A stretch of 64,000 nt of DNA from the NCBI RefSeq assembly GCF_032854445.1, contig NC_088301.1, positions 21,323,808 through 21,387,807 of the forward strand, given 5' to 3'. Of this stretch, positions 36,201 to 48,878 are shown piece by piece. Each line of letters starts with the position of its first letter. Position 1 is the stretch's first letter. A program made the position numbers and the translations under genes. Under the pieces are notes generated by a model, which was not told the origin of the DNA, did no database searches, and saw only the letters and a list, made by a program, of their open reading frames with translations. The DNA is from Liolophura sinensis (lineage: Eukaryota > Mollusca > Polyplacophora > Chitonida > Chitonidae).

Positions 36201-38744
36201 GGGAGATCTGGGTCTGCACACTGCTATCCTCCTCCCTCTCTCTCTCTCTCTCTTAATGCTCCGTGTCATCTCTATCAGATCAATCCTAACTTCACTTGGC
36301 CTTATCACTTGTATCAGCCAAAACTTATCGGTTTTACTGCCCACTGCTCTTTTCTACACATACTGCTCCCCCAACCCTCAAGAAAAAGAACAGTTGGATT
36401 AAGAGATCAGAACAAAGCTGCCCATTACTCTAAAAAAAACTTTTCTTTTCAATTAATATATCAAACGTCTTTAGCTGTCACATTCAGTGTTTCCCCAAAA
36501 AGATAACAAGTATACCCTGGCAATGGCGATGAACATGATAATGGTGATGAACATGATAATGGCAGCTGCGTCTAGTTTGCTATAATCAAGCCTAACAGGT
36601 TCACCAGTACCAATGTGCTGAAGGAATTTATGTGTCTAAACTACAGGCACTGCATCATTTTTACAAGCAATATTCAGCAAATAATTAAAAAAAAATACAT
36701 GTCAGTTTTAATTCAAGTCTGCAGTATAATTTACTGGACAACTGTTTGGTTTATGTTCTTATAAATTAATGATTACTAATTAAATTACAGAGAACTTTGT
36801 AGTTTTGCGTTTTCATCTTTAGTCCATTGTCTTCTGACAACACACACATACACACAAAAAAAAGAGGAAATGAATTCTATTAAAAGCAGACAAGGTAATT
36901 TCTTCAAAATGTGTTACATAATTGAAAATCTGCTTCCAATAAAGCTACATTCCCAGAACATTTCAGGTTATTTCAAGCACAAAGATTCTATTAGCTTTCA
37001 ATTAGGAGTGAAATCCTTGGGCTGGAAGCATATCTTACAAGCTGTGACAAGACCTGGGAGGAGACTGGTCAGATCAGCCACCTGATAAGGGTAATGAGTG
37101 ACCACTAGCTGGTCAACATGTGACACACTGACCACCCAGCTTGACCATCACTGCATACTCAAGGGTAACTGAACAGCAAAATGTGCTAATAGGGCAATGA
37201 TTCTGTAACTGGACAGCCAAACAAATAAACACTGGAAGTGTAAGTCTGGAGGCATCAGACAGGGTGGAGCAGTCTGTCTTTAACTTAAAACAAATACCCT
37301 GTGAGAAACAAATCTGAAAACATTATTAGCCAGCAAAAACTATAATTAATTTCCTTCTCTCTCTAGCAACACATTTCCCAAAATAAATAAAAAATTAAAA
37401 GAAAAACAGAATAAAAATCTGTTCGATATATGACCTAAACTCAACACAAAATCAATCTTAAAGTGCCAGGATACAGAAGCCTTCAGAATTAACAAAATCT
37501 TAACACAATAGCATACATGGTAACAATCTCCGGGCACCAGTACAAAGGTTTCCTAAACAACATTCCATATTGACAGGTCTTTAACAGCCAAACAGCAGAT
37601 AGGACAGAAACTTAGAAAGCAATAAACTCTAGAACTCACGGACCTATCACAGATAATTATTTATGAAGTGGCGAAGGGATCTATTTTGGGGAATCGGAGA
37701 ATCTGTAAATGTGTGAGCAATAAGTCCCAATGTTTGAGGTGTTATCATCAGACAGAGCTGGGAGTTCATCAAGAGGCTCTCTGCCATAAACAAGTGTAAA
37801 TGAAATGGCTGACAAATACCAGAGCTGACATGGCTGCTGAGAACAAGGCCCTGTTATCAGACTTATCTGTAGACTGATGACAGGCCAGCTTCCCTCACTC
37901 AGCCAGCAGACCCAAACCCATTTCCTAATGGCCAGCATCTCAACCCCTCCTAGCTGCCATTCTCACCCTTCACCTCCAGTCTCCCATGTCCAGCCTCTGA
38001 CCACCACTGGTCAACTCACAGCTGTCTGTCATCTAGACATAAGAGCCAATGCCAAATTGAGCAGTTTGTCCACAAAAGGTTTTAACATCTCCTTGCATTT
38101 TTGGAAAGGTTTCTGAATTTCCCACCAATTATCCCCAATTTCCTTAACCACTAAGCAAATTTTCAAAGTGGACTACCACTGTTAGGCTTTAAAAGCTGGA
38201 AACTCAAAACCTATACCATATGGTACCTAGTACATTTGAACATTAGAAAAAGTGGCATACCATTTTTTTTAATTTACATTTGTCTTATGATATTTTGTAC
38301 ATCACTTTTCCCGTACCACTGTCCTACATGCGCAATTATGATACATGTAACAAATCTTTGTGAAACTGAGCCCTGAACGTCACCCAAAGTCATAGAATAC
38401 TTACATAATATATAACCCTACACTAAACTGCTTAAATGTAAATTACAATGATAACTAATAACAATGAACAAGTTTCTATGCTAAATGACATCTAGTTTAA
38501 ACATTCATTTAAATTTAGAATTTTTGTACGTGCTTAACTTCTGATCTGGTCTGCCCCAAAGGTGCATTAATAAAATGAAGAACCTACACATACATCAAAC
38601 TCCTACAATCATATTTCAACCATTGGTATATTTTATATCCTAAAGTCTTGTCTAGGTGAAGGAATACTCAAATCTCAACTAAGTTGTACATTAAATTTGT
38701 CTGATTCTAAGAGTTCTGTCAATCTTAAAAAGGTTTTCGGGGGG

Positions 38745-39100
38745 GGGGGGGGGTTGTTTGGAGGGTAGGATGGTATCCTAATACAACTGCTTTACTTTCA
38801 ACTCTACAAATATTTCATGGAATTTATTTACCTCTAAACATGCCCTTTTGCGAGCAAAATTTTAGGTCATTTACTATGCCCTAAATGACCATAAATTTCA
38901 TCCATCACAGACCTGCCCATTTTTCCCAATTGAGAGACTTCAATTGTGTCTAGAGAGGTGTTTTGAGGTTTGCTTGGAAAATGGGACGATATTCTACAGG
39001 AAAATTGTTTCAGAAACAAAAACAATATTTTGTGACATTAAATTCTCTCTACAAATGCACTTTTGGGGGTGAGATTTTAGGTCAGTGTAATTTAATGGAA
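38745..39100. repeat. dispersed repeat R4, two tandem copies
   Basis: Copy 2 (38745-38895): TTGTTTGGAGGGTAGGATGG + TATCCTA, then CTCTAAACATGCCCTTTTGC and AAAATTTTAGGTCATTTACT. Copy 3 (38955-39100): TTTGAGGTTTGCTTGGAAAA, GGGACGATATTCTACAGG, then CTCTACAAATGCACTTTTGG and GAGATTTTAGGTCA. Both are related to 21030-21180. Confidence 0.65.
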
Positions 39101-40979
39101 GCATTAAATTTACATTTTCTCTTCCATAACCCCCCCACCCACCCCAACACTCACCCTCACAGCTTTAAATCAGTAGGACTGATTCTAGCCTTATAGCCTT
39201 CCCAGTCCTTCCTAGTGTCATGGCACCATGCCCTTTGTCTTTGTGCAGACATGATGAAATGGACAGATGTAGACTATTGTCTCAATAGCTGTACCAAAAC
39301 ACATTCCAGTGTTATTATGAGTGTAGGCTCCTTTTTAACACCCTGACCCATATTGTTGCTCCACAGGAACACACCAGACAGTATCTGTTATAGTTATTCC
39401 CAGCTATCAATCAGCTGTTGATTAATGACTTGTGTGCCTTAAGCAGGGTTAGAACATGACACAAAAACCTATCCATAAACTTGTCTGTTTATCTGTGACC
39501 ATGTGGAACAAGGGAGCTACACATGTTCTTAACAGAGGGTAGATCTAAAAGGGTGAGTTGTGTGGATGAAACCAGAGAGGGGATGGGGGAGGAGGAAGGT
39601 TGGCTTAAGAGACACCCCTCCATACATTACCACAGTGGACAGAGAGGAGAAACTATCAGAGACAATCTAGGGAGTCAAATCTTAAAAGATGGCATGTGCC
39701 ACCAAAAAATCCCCTATTAAGTTTGATGAATTGGGTGCCCAGGCTAAACTGCCTAGATTTGGAAGGGAGGCTGGGAGATGGTCTGCTGCAACACTAATCA
39801 AATATGAAAAGCCTCATCATGCCAAGTAGAAACTTCCATATCTTTTGGAGATCTGACATCAAAACCAATTAGAGGAAGTTTGCAATGAATTAATTTCCTC
39901 CCCCCTTCCTAACTCTGTCCAACAGGGGCCCATCTCTCAAGGGAATTTCTAGCCAAAGATAGAGTGGGCTGAGCAGCGCAGCGGAGCTGTGCTCACAGAA
40001 AAACGGTCTCGAGTCTCGGCGTTGATGTATAACCCCAACCCATTCAATCAGATTAGATGGGCCCTGCTTTCACAACCAATCAGGTAAATTGGAGGTGCCA
40101 CTGCACAAATCCCAATCAACCACAACCCTTTTTCTTTCAACTGTTTTAATATTTTACTGCCAGCTGCCCTGGACAGCTTTCTGATCTAAATGTGACACAG
40201 GGCTGTTCAGATGCTATCTCCCTAATGGACATGACAAGGTTTGCTCAAGGACATCAACAGGGACGCCTCAATCTCTACCTGGAATCTTCCTATCCATTAT
40301 CAACACTACAGCCCTTCCAAGGATCTTACATGGAACGGTATTGTTCCTGCTTCCCCATATGTACATGTAAGCTTATCACCCACAGCCCTGTGGGTCATCA
40401 ACCAGGCCTGACTGATTCATTCCCAAGTTTCCTTTTTGTAACACAGCATATTATTGGTATCAGTTTTATGCCAACAAGATAATTCCTGATCTAAATCAAC
40501 ACCACAGGTCAAATCTTGCTGTATGATGGTCAGCGTATGTACTCCAACATCAGCAGCATTTGGTGGCACAAGAGAAAAACCGACAAAAGACAAAATATGA
40601 CTTATTCTATTTTTTCTTCCAATACTTCCCAGAAGATCCAAATGTTAATCATCACAGGATAAACCTGCCTGATGCATGTAAATGATTGTACATGCCTTAC
40701 ATGCATCAGTTACCACAATCATTTTCCTTGGAATACTGAAGTTTGTGCACCACTGCACAATGCAATCTGTTTACAGATGCCCTCCTTATCATACATCAAT
40801 ATGTTACCTTACTCAACCAAATTCAGGCTACACTGAAGCTTTTTCACTCTAAAAAAAAATGATCTCACAAGAGAAACACTAGATACTAGATGGTAGAAAA
40901 GATCAACTGTAAAATACATGTAGATGTGCCATATATTAAGACTTTTAAATGTTTAAAGTATAACATTTCTTACTCGTAC

Positions 40980-41170
40980 ACTAGAGAGAGTCTTCAGACT
41001 GTTAGAGAGTCTTCAGGTTGTTATAGGGAGTCTTCAGGCTGTTGTAGGGAGCCTTCAGGCTGATATAGTCTTCAGACTGTTATAGAGAATCTTCAGGCTG
41101 TTACAGGGAGTCTTCAGACTGTTATAGAGAGTCTTCAGGCTGTTATAGGGAGTCTCAGACTGATATAGAG
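40980..41170. repeat. about 22-bp minisatellite abutting the eya exon 10 donor
   Basis: Units AGAGAGTCTTCAGACTGTTA / TAGGGAGTCTTCAGGCTGTT repeat about nine times and end only a few bases from the splice donor of exon 10 (exon ends at 41177). On the - strand the intron begins GTAAGACTCTATATCAGTCT and runs directly into the array. Confidence 0.95.
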
Positions 41171-41176
41171 TCTTAC

Positions 41177-41328
41177 CTTATTATAGCGTTGAGCATAGGA
41201 ACCGGTTAATAATGAGTGGAATATGATAATGGTTTCATCTAAGTCCCAGACAAACACCCTCTCAAGGTCAGACTCGGGACCAGGGGAAGGGTTATTCTGA
41301 CGACGGCCTCTACCTGCGCTTCTTCTTT
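41177..41328 (-). CDS. eya: eya exon 10 (start of EYA domain, DLDET nucleophile)
   Basis: The acceptor is gattcttcaacag|aaag and the donor aataag|gtaaga. Fifty codons read [20 protein letters not shown], then [20 protein letters not shown] and [16 protein letters not shown] is HAD motif I: the first Asp is the nucleophile and the second the acid/base in EYA phosphatases (family knowledge). The basic [10 protein letters not shown] stretch precedes the domain as in vertebrate EYA1/EYA4. YNK differs from the common YGK. Confidence 0.98.
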
Positions 41329-41677
41329 CTGTTGAAGAATAGCAACAATGACGAGATAATCACAAAGTTTCAAGAAAAAAGCAAAACAAAATTTATCAAG
41401 AAAGAAAGAGACAAATTATAGCCAATATTATTGCTTTTTACCGACACTCAAGATGGACAGGGGACAACAATATAATGCTATCAGTTCTTCTTACATATTA
41501 TTTATTTATTTGATTGGGATAAATGGAAAACATTTCAGTCCATCATTGTTTCAATCCATCACTGTTTCAATCCATACACACGGTCATTTCAACAGAAGCA
41601 TTTCCTCCAGGTTTAGTGAAGAGGAAACCAGGTCCATTAAGTACACTGCACCGATCAAACTGCAGGCTGAACAGGGC

Positions 41678-41899
41678 ATAGAATCACAAAGTCATCATAG
41701 ACTTGAGTCAGACTTAGTCTTAACTTTAAAGCAGTTGACTGACCTAAACTTATGATACAATTTAAACAATTTTATTTAAATACCTAAGATCTGTGTTTGA
41801 CCTTCATGACAAAAATGAAAATTAGCACTGAAGTTCAGGAATAATATCACAAGTTAGACTAAGTCTGACTTAAGTCTTAGACGTCTCTGTGATCCTGGG
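41678..41899. mobile_element. MITE-like element, family 3, second copy
   Basis: The left end AGAATCACAAAGTCATCATA + GACTTGAGTC is mirrored by the right end GACTTAAGTCTTAGACGTCT + CTGTGATCCTGGG. The ends correspond to those of 8763-8977 (GGATCACAAAG / CTTTGTGATCC). There is no internal ORF of note. Confidence 0.7.
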
Positions 41900-42204
41900 A
41901 TTAGACAGAGCAGATTTCTAACCAGTTTGACCCATTCAGCGTTTAGGGACTTGAGTCGGCTTTGGTCAGTCAAATCCGTAATCCGTAACACCAGTGCTAC
42001 CCTACCAAAATTACATAGTCTGTATTTCAAACAAATTCACAAAAATCACACGAATATTCATGACAGGTATAATATGCTTTAAAATTGACGGCAGTGCTGT
42101 GCTCAAAGGGCAAAAGAAAACCGATCTTTGGCATGAACTACTAAGTCAGCATCACTAATGCCATGGCAAGCTAAATATATCACGTTGAACACAGTGAATG
42201 GAGC

Positions 42205-42360
42205 TGCAAATTTTATTTATTTATCTGATCGGTGTTTTACACCGTACTCAAGAATATTTCAATTATACAACGGCGGCCAGCATTATGGTGAAACCGAGCA
42301 CAGCCTGGGGGTAACCCATGACCATTCACAGGTTGCTGACGTACTGCCAGAGAGGACTTA
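42205..42360 (-). mobile_element. SINE family B, 5'-truncated
   Basis: TTTATTTATTTATCTGATCG, GTGTTTTACACCGTACTCAA, CGGCGGCCAGCATTATGGTG and CACAGGTTGCTGACGTACTG on the + strand. I could not find a convincing target-site duplication. Confidence 0.87.
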
Positions 42361-42497
42361 ACATTTTTTAATGACGCCCTGTTACATGTATGTGAGTGTA
42401 CATCATGACAACAGCTACTGCCACTACATGCAGCAACCTGTACACATGTATGCAATCATTAATTCTAATAAAAATGTAACACCATTATGGTATTAGA

Positions 42498-42557
42498 GTG
42501 AGTGAGTGCTTGGGGTTTAACGTCGTACTCAACAATTTTTCAGTCATATGACGACGA
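42498..42557 (-). mobile_element. 60-bp tail-only SINE family A insertion with 14-bp target-site duplication
   Basis: Matches the tail end of the element at 445-805 (AGTGCTTGGGGTTTAACGTC, CAACAATTTTTCAGTCATAT). It is flanked by perfect 14-bp copies of ATTATGGTATTAGA at 42484-42497 and 42558-42571. About five sixths of the element is missing at the 5' side. Confidence 0.88.
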
Positions 42558-42987
42558 ATTATGGTATTAGACAAACACGTTAGAACATGCTGCACAGAAA
42601 GCAGCATGTTTCAGGACTCACTTCAATATTTCACTTCAATAACGTAAAAATGATAGAAAATCGATACATCAAAAATCTGCTAGGCTGATTATAACCCAAA
42701 GATACTGATTATATGAGGATTACAAAAAATTCACATAGTATTTTGCAGGTACATGGTAACAGCTAAAGAAAGTACATGAGCAGTTTTAGTAAGGAATGTA
42801 TGAGTGACAAAAGTACTGTAGGCAAAAGCTGATAGTATTTCAGATGAATATCATGGCAAAAACAAATTCTGATGAGGTTTGGATAAGGAAGCACTTTTTT
42901 CATGCCAAGGCATCAAATTATTATCTCAGGAGATACCTTCCCTTATGCAAAGCTAGTTTAAGCCACAAGCTGAAAATTACTACTTAC

Positions 42988-43062
42988 TAGTATTTCCGTT
43001 TGTTTCTGATTTCAGAGCTGTAGGCGATGGGCTACTGGGTATTGATGGAAATTGGTTATCAG
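42988..43062 (-). CDS. eya: eya exon 9
   Basis: The acceptor is atttgctttcag|ctgata and the donor atacta|gtaagt. It starts in phase 1 (completing Ala), reads DNQFPSIPSSPSPTALKSET then NGNT, and ends in phase 1 (completing Lys). It is Ser/Pro-rich, as is the hinge before the EYA domain in vertebrates (SPSTPIKD-type). The phases on both sides fit exons 8 and 10. Confidence 0.9.
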
Positions 43063-43271
43063 CTGAAAGCAAATGAGAAAAACACCAGATATTAGCACAA
43101 GCAAGATGTGTCAGTCACAAGGACATTGGTGGAAAACAGTCCATACAATACCATTAAATGCAAGTATGCAAGCGAATTACTGTGAGATGTTCAAATGCAG
43201 AAGTGGACAAACAAAGCAAATAATACATTTAAATATACATGGCATCGCCAGTGTCAGCTCATATATATTAC

Positions 43272-43482
43272 TGTAATTATTCAACCTTTTCGCATGTTTG
43301 CAAAGTGTTTATTCAAGCAACTTCTGAAAGCATAATTCTTTGCACACAGATGAAATTTTGTGAAGCCCCGAAATAAGCCAATGCAACCGATGTAGTTTTG
43401 TCTTCAAAATCAAATTAAAAACATGCATAAATTCCACTGAAAGTTGCCCTTTCAGATGCGAAAAGGTTGAGGAACTAGGGTA
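43272..43482. mobile_element. MITE-like element, family 2, second copy
   Basis: TAATTATTCAACCTTTTCGC at the left and GCGAAAAGGTTGAGGAACTA + GGG at the right are inverted repeats. The interior TTTTGTCTTCAAAATCAAAT and AAATTCCACTGAAAGTTGCC match 28826-29043. Confidence 0.75.
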
Positions 43483-44714
43483 GTACGGTCATGGTTTTAT
43501 CCTGTAAATTATGATTATGTCCGTCTGTCCCAGGAATCCTGAGAAAGGATGACATTACTCATAACCTTTACAACATTTAATAAATGAACTGCTAAGCCAA
43601 GCCAAGTGGCAGTTCAGATCTTTCCTTGTGCGAAAAAAAACACATATCAGGCTTGATTGAAATTTAAGATATTCTATATTTTTTAACTGTTTATTATTTT
43701 TTTGCTGTGTTTCAGCTGAACGTTGCCTTTTATTATTAGGTGTGTTGTGGAGCAGTCCAACACGAGTTGAGCCAGTAGCAGAGAATTACGAGAGAGAATA
43801 ATGGACGTGGTCTAACAAGCCTCACATTTGCGAAATCATGAGTCTGTATTCAGAGAGATCATTGAAGCATTTCACCTCCATTGTGGTTGGTTACATGAAC
43901 TGTAGGCCGAGGACGCCAGTAAACACAGCCGACTCCATGACCACGAAGATTTATGGCCGTCAAGCCACAGCAGAGGTGCGCGCCGTTTGGGAGAAAACTG
44001 CACGGTCACGCAACCACCAGGAAACATCACACAAATCCATATCAGTTCAGCGCCATTAACTTCAATACAGCCACGTGAAGCACTGGCCTGCTCCAAATGT
44101 TGACTTTTCAAACTCATTCCTACGGCATTTCCTTTTTTTTTTTTTTTTTTTTGCATTTTATACTGTTATGGTAAAGCAGTACACTGTCAGAGTCCATACT
44201 TAGCAGTACATCTAAAGGACTGTGGTCTCTAGCTATCTCAGGTATTTAAATTTTGACACAAACAGGGGTAATTAGCATCATTTCCATCTGACTCTCACAC
44301 CTCAAAGCCCTGTCATTGATTTAACTCTTCGAGCTGATGTCTGCTAACCTTTATCTATAAACAGGTACACAAACTATTGATTACAATATGCAATCACAAC
44401 CAAAGTATAACTGAGGCTTAAAGAGACAAGCCATTACAAGAATGCTTGTGTAACATGTGTATGGATTGATTGGTTTTAAAAACAGCTTGAAGCAAATTAA
44501 AGGGTTAAAAGGCACATATTACAAAACAGGCTGACTATGTGAAACAAAGATCCAGAAAGTTTTGATCCTCCCTGAACCCCTAAAACAAAATTAACACATA
44601 CACTCAAACATGTAAGACCTGTTAGGTCTTTCTACTGGGGTAACGCTGAGCAGACATCTAAATCTGAGCAAAAAACTCCAATATGACTAATCAGTGGAAA
44701 GACACACTGCTCAT

Positions 44715-44930
44715 TTAGTATATATTTGTGTATTAACTTGATTAGTGTTCTACACCGAACTCTAGAATATTTCGCTCATACTACATCAGCCAGCATTATG
44801 GTGGGAGGACACTGAGCAGAGGGAAACCCACAACCTCCCCCAGATTGCTGGCAGACCTTCCCACGTAGGACCGGATAGGATGCCAGCATGAGCTAGACTT
44901 GAACTCACAGCGACCCCACTAGTAGATGTA
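44715..44930 (-). mobile_element. SINE family B, older copy with partial head
   Basis: GATTAGTGTTCTACACCGAA, CTAGAATATTTCGCTCATAC and GCCAGCATTATGGTGGGAGG reach TGAGCTAGACTTGAACTCAC, that is, up to the box B region. It is more diverged than the other long copies. Confidence 0.85.
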
Positions 44931-46401
44931 TTGAACACATAAAGCTGTCACATCAAAACCATGCATTCTTAATTACAAGAGCACATCACAACAAAGCAAA
45001 CTATTACTGATTATAAGCACTACAAAACCTACAGCATAAATGACACGAGAGGAATAACCTTAATAAGTGTGTTTTAAAAGAATTCAAGTTAGTTTGAGCA
45101 ATAATGTGATTTTTCCTCAATGGACCTAAACTCTCAAAAAACATGTACTTGGTTGGGTTTTCTCATTTACTACATTTGACCTATAGTTCATCAATGACTT
45201 ATGTTACTCATTACGTTAATTTTGTTAAAAGGTGTTTTTAGCTTCATTTGAAATGTAGTATAATGTAGATATTTCAGCACAATATTATTTAATTTATGAT
45301 ATTTAAAAAAATTTAATTTTGTCTGGGGCGAACACAGCAGTCTGCATACTACAGTCAAATGATATGGCTTTAAAGCAGGCATAAAGATTGATGAATATTG
45401 TACACTAACATCCTGTAGATGAAACAAAATCACCTTTAAAAAAAACTGCTAACTAAGCACATTTCATAGCTTCAAGCAAGAAGGGTACAATGAGTCAAGA
45501 CATGAATGGGCAGGTAAGTAATTAGAAGACACACCTGATATATGCAAATTAGAATCTGTTGGGGGCAGGCGGTGGTTAGCTTGTAGAACATGCTGCAAAC
45601 TTTGAACAGCTCGACCATGCATATGGATCAGATGATTGGTTGAATGAGAGGAATCAACTGCCAGACAAAGAAACAGAGCAATTTCATTGGTTAGCACAGA
45701 CTGGCACAAGACGCCAGCAACATTACTATTGGTTAGTACTGATTTAGTCACATGGTACATCCTAAACAGAAGCCCGGTTGGTTAGTACCAAATAGTGAAG
45801 CCACATAAGACACATCTACAGGGTATTACTGAATTAGGCATCCTGCTGGGTACTACATAAGCAATGCTACGCTGCTTGTCACTGGCTGTACCCACAAAGC
45901 AAAAGGTGGTGAATAGAACATAACATGTAAACAACACATACTGGAGGGGTGCAGGAATGTGAGGAACAAAACAGTATGGCCTTTTGTGTTAATAACGTCA
46001 CACTTTTGACAACAGAGTGAATGTCTAGAACGTCTGAGTGAGTTAGACGTGAAAATGAAACTATATTCCTCTAAACAAATGTAAGGAAACATAAGCTTAG
46101 AATGCAGCTAACATGCTTAGACTTGTTCACTGGTATCCTTTTATGCCAAAATTGTCTTCAAGTTTGGAAACAGAGGGTTATCCCGATAATACTGGTAATG
46201 TGCTAGATGTATTTATTTATTTGCTTGGAGTTTAGGAATATTTCACATATATGATAGCGAGCTGCATATATATGGTAGGGTGTTATAGAGACACAATGAA
46301 ATCAAAACAGCAGAAACAGCTGCAGTTTCACCAAAAACACAAACCTAACGTTTCTCTTAATTTCAAGATAATACCAAAGTCATACAGTATTCAATGGAAG
46401 C

Positions 46402-46669
46402 GGGGCCTCCGAGGCTCAGTCGGTTAGCGCGCTAGCGCAGCGTAATGACCCAGGAGCCTCTCACCAACGCGGTCGCTGTGAGTTCAAGTCCAGCTCATGC
46501 TGGCTTCCTCTCCGGTCGTACGTGGGAAAGCCTGCGGATGGTCGTGGGTTTCCCACGGGTTCTGCACGGTTTCCACCCACCATAATGCAGGCCGCCGTCG
46601 TATAAGTGAAATATTCTTGAGTATGGCGTGAAACACCAATCAAAAAAAAAAAAAAAAAAAAAAAAAATA
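46402..46669 (+). mobile_element. full-length tRNA-derived SINE, family B, with 11-bp target-site duplication
   Basis: The head has box A-like GGCTCAGTCGGTTAGCGCGC and box B-like GAGTTCAAGTCC. The body follows, then GTATGGCGTGAAACACCAAT and a long A run. TCAATGGAAGC flanks both sides (46391-46401 and 46670-46680). The complete head and long A tail mark it as a young, near-consensus copy. Confidence 0.92.
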
Positions 46670-48239
46670 TCAATGGAAGCAGTTGTGATCAGCCATAGGA
46701 TCATGTTAGGTGAAACTGAGATTGAGGTATAAAGCTACAAGGACTATTTGAGCAGCCTCAGAGCAAGGTACCCCTTCCTGCCAACCACGACTACAATGTG
46801 CATCCTCTATCAACTCCATGTATCTGTTCTCCCAGGAAAGAAAACTTAAAACCACCAGTATGTCTGAACTGTCTGTTATGAATGTTAAGCAAGACTATAC
46901 CATTACAGCTCAGGCATGCAGAAACACGAAAACCATGAAGCCCATGGCAAGGTTTTCTTCAAATGAGCCAACTATTCCCATGATTAAACAACCCACAGTT
47001 TATTGTCTAAAGGCTGACAGGACTTATCTAATGCGGTTTTCATCACATGCTACAATCCATGTGACTGCAGGGTTTTATAATGCACACGCCAAAAAAAAAA
47101 AAAAAAACGAAAACCTTCACTGAGACTAAAGTTCAATAGACTTGAAATTTCTGATAAATTAACTTCTGTGCTTGTATGGATGCAGTTTCTTTGGCCTAAT
47201 CACAAGAACAATAAACCCGTTTCCCTGGTTCAACTTGCAAATGAAACTGCTATTTTATAATTAAATTTTATTCCTGCACTCAACTTATGGCTCATCTGGA
47301 GTTCAATCCCGCTATGACGACATATCATAGGAATCTTCGTAAATTTTTCTTTACATTTTATTAATGTCATTTAGAATATGTCAAACTTGAGCCGGGGAAC
47401 TACATTTCAGCAAGTAATGTTTTTCTTTTTATACCATCTATTCTTGACGTTTGCTTCACAGCAAGTCTATTTTTTTTTCAGCTTTTGTGTTACACTGCTG
47501 GGACACTAGGCCTGAGGGTCAAGACCACAACTGACCATCACCAATGTCTATCCAGGAACAAAAAATCTAATGTACAGAAGGGGAAATTGTAAGTATACAC
47601 AAGGGTCCAAATTTATTCATGGAACATCTGTAATTTGCTGCACAGGATGAAAAGTTTAAAAAAAAAAAAAAAGAAGAAGAAAGAAAGAAAAAGATGTCAA
47701 TGGTTTGTGATGAAAGATAACTGAAATCCATTTGTCAAATTTCAGTCACGAAAAAAAAAAACCTTCTCTGGTTTATGAAGTGGCAATCTGATTTATGGGC
47801 TTACATACAGAGACCTCGGTCTCATCTTTTTAAAATACATTCATTATCCCCGTGAAGAAGCACAGAGTATGACTGGTGTATGAAAAGCAGCTAGGGAACA
47901 AAAGGCTGCAGATTTAGCCCAGATATATTTGTGTTTGCATCAAGAAGAATATCTCATTCTATCTCTTGTCCCCACACCCATGAACACATTTCCACATTTA
48001 TCATCACACAAGCTTGTTCTGTATGAAAAGATCTGCAGGGAACAGCATGTGTTCAATCAACCATACCTGCTAACATAAAAGCAGGTAATACCTGGCAACA
48101 AAAAACAGGAAAGGGACAAAATTTTCAACATGCGTTTTACACTGAGATGCTATTTTTAAGTTTATAAAATGCTTGCAAAGAGTATCATTTCAATCCAATG
48201 TATGAATGAAAAAAAACTATCATTTAATTTCTCGATTTT

Positions 48240-48462
48240 GTAAATCTTCTACCTTTTCAACCACTAAAGCACATTTTTCAGTGGAATTTACGCATACAAT
48301 TATTATAAAAATGATGTTAAAAATCATTTGTTTCTGTCATGAAGGATGCAACCTTGATAAAACTGTGCATATTATGTCTCTACGCCCCATGGTTCTCTCA
48401 AACTGTTTCGATATATTGATTGCAGGGGCGGCTGAAAAGGTTCCAGAGTTAGGGTATTCTGC
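48240..48462. mobile_element. MITE-like element, family 2, diverged copy (reverse orientation)
   Basis: TTCTACCTTTTCAACCACTA and TTTTTCAGTGGAATTTACGC at the left correspond to the inverse of the right part of 43272-43482. GCTGAAAAGGTTCCAGAGTT + AGGGTA closes it. Confidence 0.55.
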
Positions 48463-48811
48463 GAAATCAGGGCTAACACTTTGTGGCCGATCCTAAGTAA
48501 TACTTAAAGACTACATCAACCTAATGACCTGGTCATTGTTCACTCCATAAGAAACCTTAAACTATTTACCTGTGTATTTTATAGGGGAAAAATAACTAAA
48601 AAATTGCCATAAGCAACAAGAAGGAATACAGCAATGGTCCTGGCCTTTGTGTTGACCAATGTACTGCAAATCAATGTTATTAAGGTTATCAAATACACAT
48701 AAGAAGTTGATTGATTGGTTGATGACCTCATCACTTACTACTGAGTTAACTGTTCTGTAAATTGAGTGATTTTACTAAGGAATAATTACTTGGCATTTGG
48801 ACCTTCTCAAC

Positions 48812-48878
48812 CAGCTCGTGAGTTTCCCAACCACCTAGTGAGTTTCCCAACCAGCTAGTGAGTTTCCCAACCCACTAC
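48812..48878. repeat. 22-bp triplicate
   Basis: AACCAGCTAGTGAGTTTCCC and near copies in three direct repeats, followed by a diverged fourth. Confidence 0.9.

Larger units (their letters stand above)
33626..41176 (-). other. eya intron (7.5 kb), with candidate conserved elements
   Basis: The largest intron among the EYA-domain exons. It holds two R4 repeat copies (38745-39100), a CT run (36233-36254), a poly-G (38740-38753) and a minisatellite at its 5' edge next to exon 10 (40980-41170). The segment 35860-36200 looks like a regulatory element (see separate entry). Many short ORFs here have no recognised content. Confidence 0.65.
41329..42987 (-). other. eya intron with three mobile elements
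   Basis: Contains a MITE-like element (41678-41899), a family B SINE (42205-42360) and the 60-bp family A SINE tail (42498-42557). The rest is AT-rich and unremarkable. Confidence 0.85.

Noticed and set aside
46402-46480. Possible tRNA gene
   Set aside because: Boxes A and B are present, but the cloverleaf is incomplete and it continues into the SINE body; it is a SINE head, not a tRNA gene.
46461-46704. ORFs containing long Phe runs and GVSRHTQEYFTY
   Set aside because: The reverse strand of the full-length SINE; similar peptides appear at each SINE copy.
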